A stretch of DNA of 13,991 nucleotides. It comes from CAZOWW01 sp964583765. Lineage in GTDB: Bacteria; Actinomycetota; Actinomycetes; Actinomycetales; Kineosporiaceae. The stretch is taken from contig CAZOWW010000142.1 of NCBI GenBank assembly GCA_964583765.1, positions 1 through 13,991 on the forward strand, written 5' to 3'. The translations under genes were made by a program, and so were the position numbers. The notes under the pieces were generated by a model, which did no database searches, was not told the DNA's origin, and saw only the letters and a list, made by a program, of their open reading frames with translations. Below, piece after piece: positions 13,403 through 13,991 of the stretch; position 1 is the stretch's first letter, and each line of letters opens with the position of its first letter.

Positions 13403-13625
13403 GATGTACCAGTCACCACTTGGGTAGTTATTGGTGAATTTCAAGCGTACTCTACTGAACATGGGTGTAGCGAAGGTGTGATCAGCGTCTCCCTCTCGAT
13501 CGGCTCTCGCCGGGCCGAGCTCTCACGTTCGGTCCCCCGGGTGCCGAGAGGAGTATGGCAACATCTCGTCGCCGCTCCCGGGTGCGCCTGCTCCGCGGCC
13601 GGGTGACGAGTGCGGTGACGGACAT

Positions 13626-13667
13626 GACGATCGGCGGACAAACAGGTAACGATCGTGATCGTGCGGG
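13626..13667. repeat. Two-block conserved element, copy 2
   Basis: GACGATCGG (13626-13634), 14 unrelated bases, then ACGATCGTGATCGTGCGGG (13649-13667), as in copy 1 at 12597. GACGAGTG also precedes both (near 12575 and 13606). It lies 1029 bp from copy 1, 25 more than the repeat offset. Confidence 0.7.
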
Positions 13668-13675
13668 CGCGCTGT

Positions 13676-13731
13676 CTGGTCCGTAGGACCAGCCCGGGTA
13701 TAGCTTTCACTGAGCTTCAGTGCATTTCAGT
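13676..13731 (+). promoter_or_regulatory. Promoter with two dyads before the XRE gene
   Basis: CTGGTCC-GTA-GGACCAG (13676-13692) and CACTGA-GCT-TCAGTG (13708-13722) are perfect inverted repeats with 3-base centres 31 bp apart, about three helical turns. A further TTCAGT half-site (13726-13731) is exactly 10 bp after TTCAGT at 13716. Between the dyads lies TATAGC (13699-13704), a likely -10. The arrangement suits autoregulation by the downstream XRE protein. Confidence 0.5.
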
Positions 13732-13763
13732 CAACTTCCATGGGGTCTTGGGAGGCATCAGTC

Positions 13764-13991
13764 ATGGCCGCGGCGGATGCGGGTACGCCTGGTCTGGCTG
13801 CCCGTCTGCGGGAACTCCGGGACGCCGCCGGGCTGACCCAGCGCGAGGTTGCCGTGGCGCTCGGAGTCAGCGTCGCCAGCGTCTCCGGCTGGGAGCACCT
13901 CACCGCGGGCAAGCTGCCACCACGGGATCGTCTGGCCCGCTACGCCGAGGTGCTCGTGGATGCCCGGCTCCGGGCCGGGGGGGAGCACGCG
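13764..13991 (+). CDS. XRE-family helix-turn-helix regulator, 5' part
   Basis: The first 76 residues of a protein cut by the window end. Residues about 11-64 are a Cro/C1-type helix-turn-helix: LAARLRELRDAAGLTQREVA, then VALGVSVASVSGWEHL and LPPRDRLARYAEVL. TQREVAVALGVSVASVSGWE is the characteristic helix 2 - turn - recognition helix. ATG 13764 is preceded by GGGAGG (13750-13755) with 8 bases between; an in-frame ATG at 13740 has no ribosome site. Many actinobacterial proteins of this kind are long regulators paired with a small DUF397 protein or an ATPase, but the downstream side is not visible. It is divergent from membrane-gene copy 2. Confidence 0.9.
   Translation, partial: MAAADAGTPGLAARLRELRDAAGLTQREVAVALGVSVASVSGWEHLTAGKLPPRDRLARYAEVLVDARLRAGGEHA

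Larger units (their letters stand above)
13391..13763. other. Intergenic region between membrane-gene copy 2 and the XRE gene
   Basis: 373 bp with no convincing gene. It is AT-rich at 13391-13465, then GC-rich, and carries the second two-block element (13626-13667) and two perfect dyads close to the XRE gene. Divergent promoters for the minus-strand membrane gene and the plus-strand regulator are expected here. Confidence 0.65.

Noticed and set aside
12387..13763. Insertion sequence or transposon remnant explaining the duplication
   Set aside because: No transposase motif, no terminal inverted repeats and no short target duplications could be found at the copy edges.
1..13991. CRISPR array, phage genes, biosynthetic gene cluster or toxin-antitoxin pair
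   Set aside because: No regularly spaced repeats, no phage structural or integrase genes and no recognisable synthase or toxin domains. The XRE gene alone does not make an antitoxin call.

Overview
This is a roughly 70 % GC, chromosome-like window from an actinobacterium. The evidence is the codon usage (almost every third position is G or C), GTG starts, TAnnnT -10 boxes with one apparently leaderless start, hairpin terminators without U-tracts, and the gene set tRNA-Thr, tRNA-Met, rpmG, HadA/HadB-type MaoC dehydratases, murB, adenosine deaminase. The XRE regulator and the pair of large diguanylate cyclases would suit a Streptomyces- or Nocardiopsis-like lineage, but I cannot fix the genus.

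Layout. (1) 2-817: 3' end of a secreted-type LamG-PKD protein, closed by a 20-bp-stem hairpin. (2) 960-2093: D-Ala-D-Ala ligase (ddl), convergent with the next gene across a short region holding a hairpin and a 31-bp direct repeat. (3) 2163-6736: two divergently transcribed paralogous diguanylate cyclases. Each has a LacI/GalR-type sugar-binding fold without the DNA-binding head, a GAF-like region, a coiled coil built of 14-residue repeats, and a GGEEF domain. (4) 6798-7290: tRNA-Thr(GGT), tRNA-Met(CAT) and zinc-ribbon rpmG with its own terminator. (5) 7500-10817: hadA, hadB, an MFS exporter and murB, all on the plus strand. (6) 10874-12228, minus strand: a 78-residue two-helix membrane protein gene followed by an adenosine deaminase gene. 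(7) 12850-13390: a second, almost identical copy of the first 37 codons of add plus the whole small membrane gene and its leader. (8) 13764 to the end: 5' part of an XRE-family regulator.

Functionally, ddl and murB serve peptidoglycan precursor synthesis, rpmG and the tRNAs translation, HadA/HadB acyl dehydration, and add purine salvage. The two cyclases would couple a cytoplasmic small-molecule ligand to c-di-GMP.

The least ordinary part is 11846-13763. A 541-bp unit occurs twice, 1004 bp apart. Its 482-bp core is identical, and all five mismatches lie in the outer edges. The four in the add fragment are synonymous third-position changes. The unique DNA beyond each copy still shares a two-block element with fixed 14-bp spacing. 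I read this as an older duplication whose core was recently homogenised, keeping two intact copies of an unknown small membrane protein beside a regulator. That is an inference; an assembly or strain artefact must be excluded.
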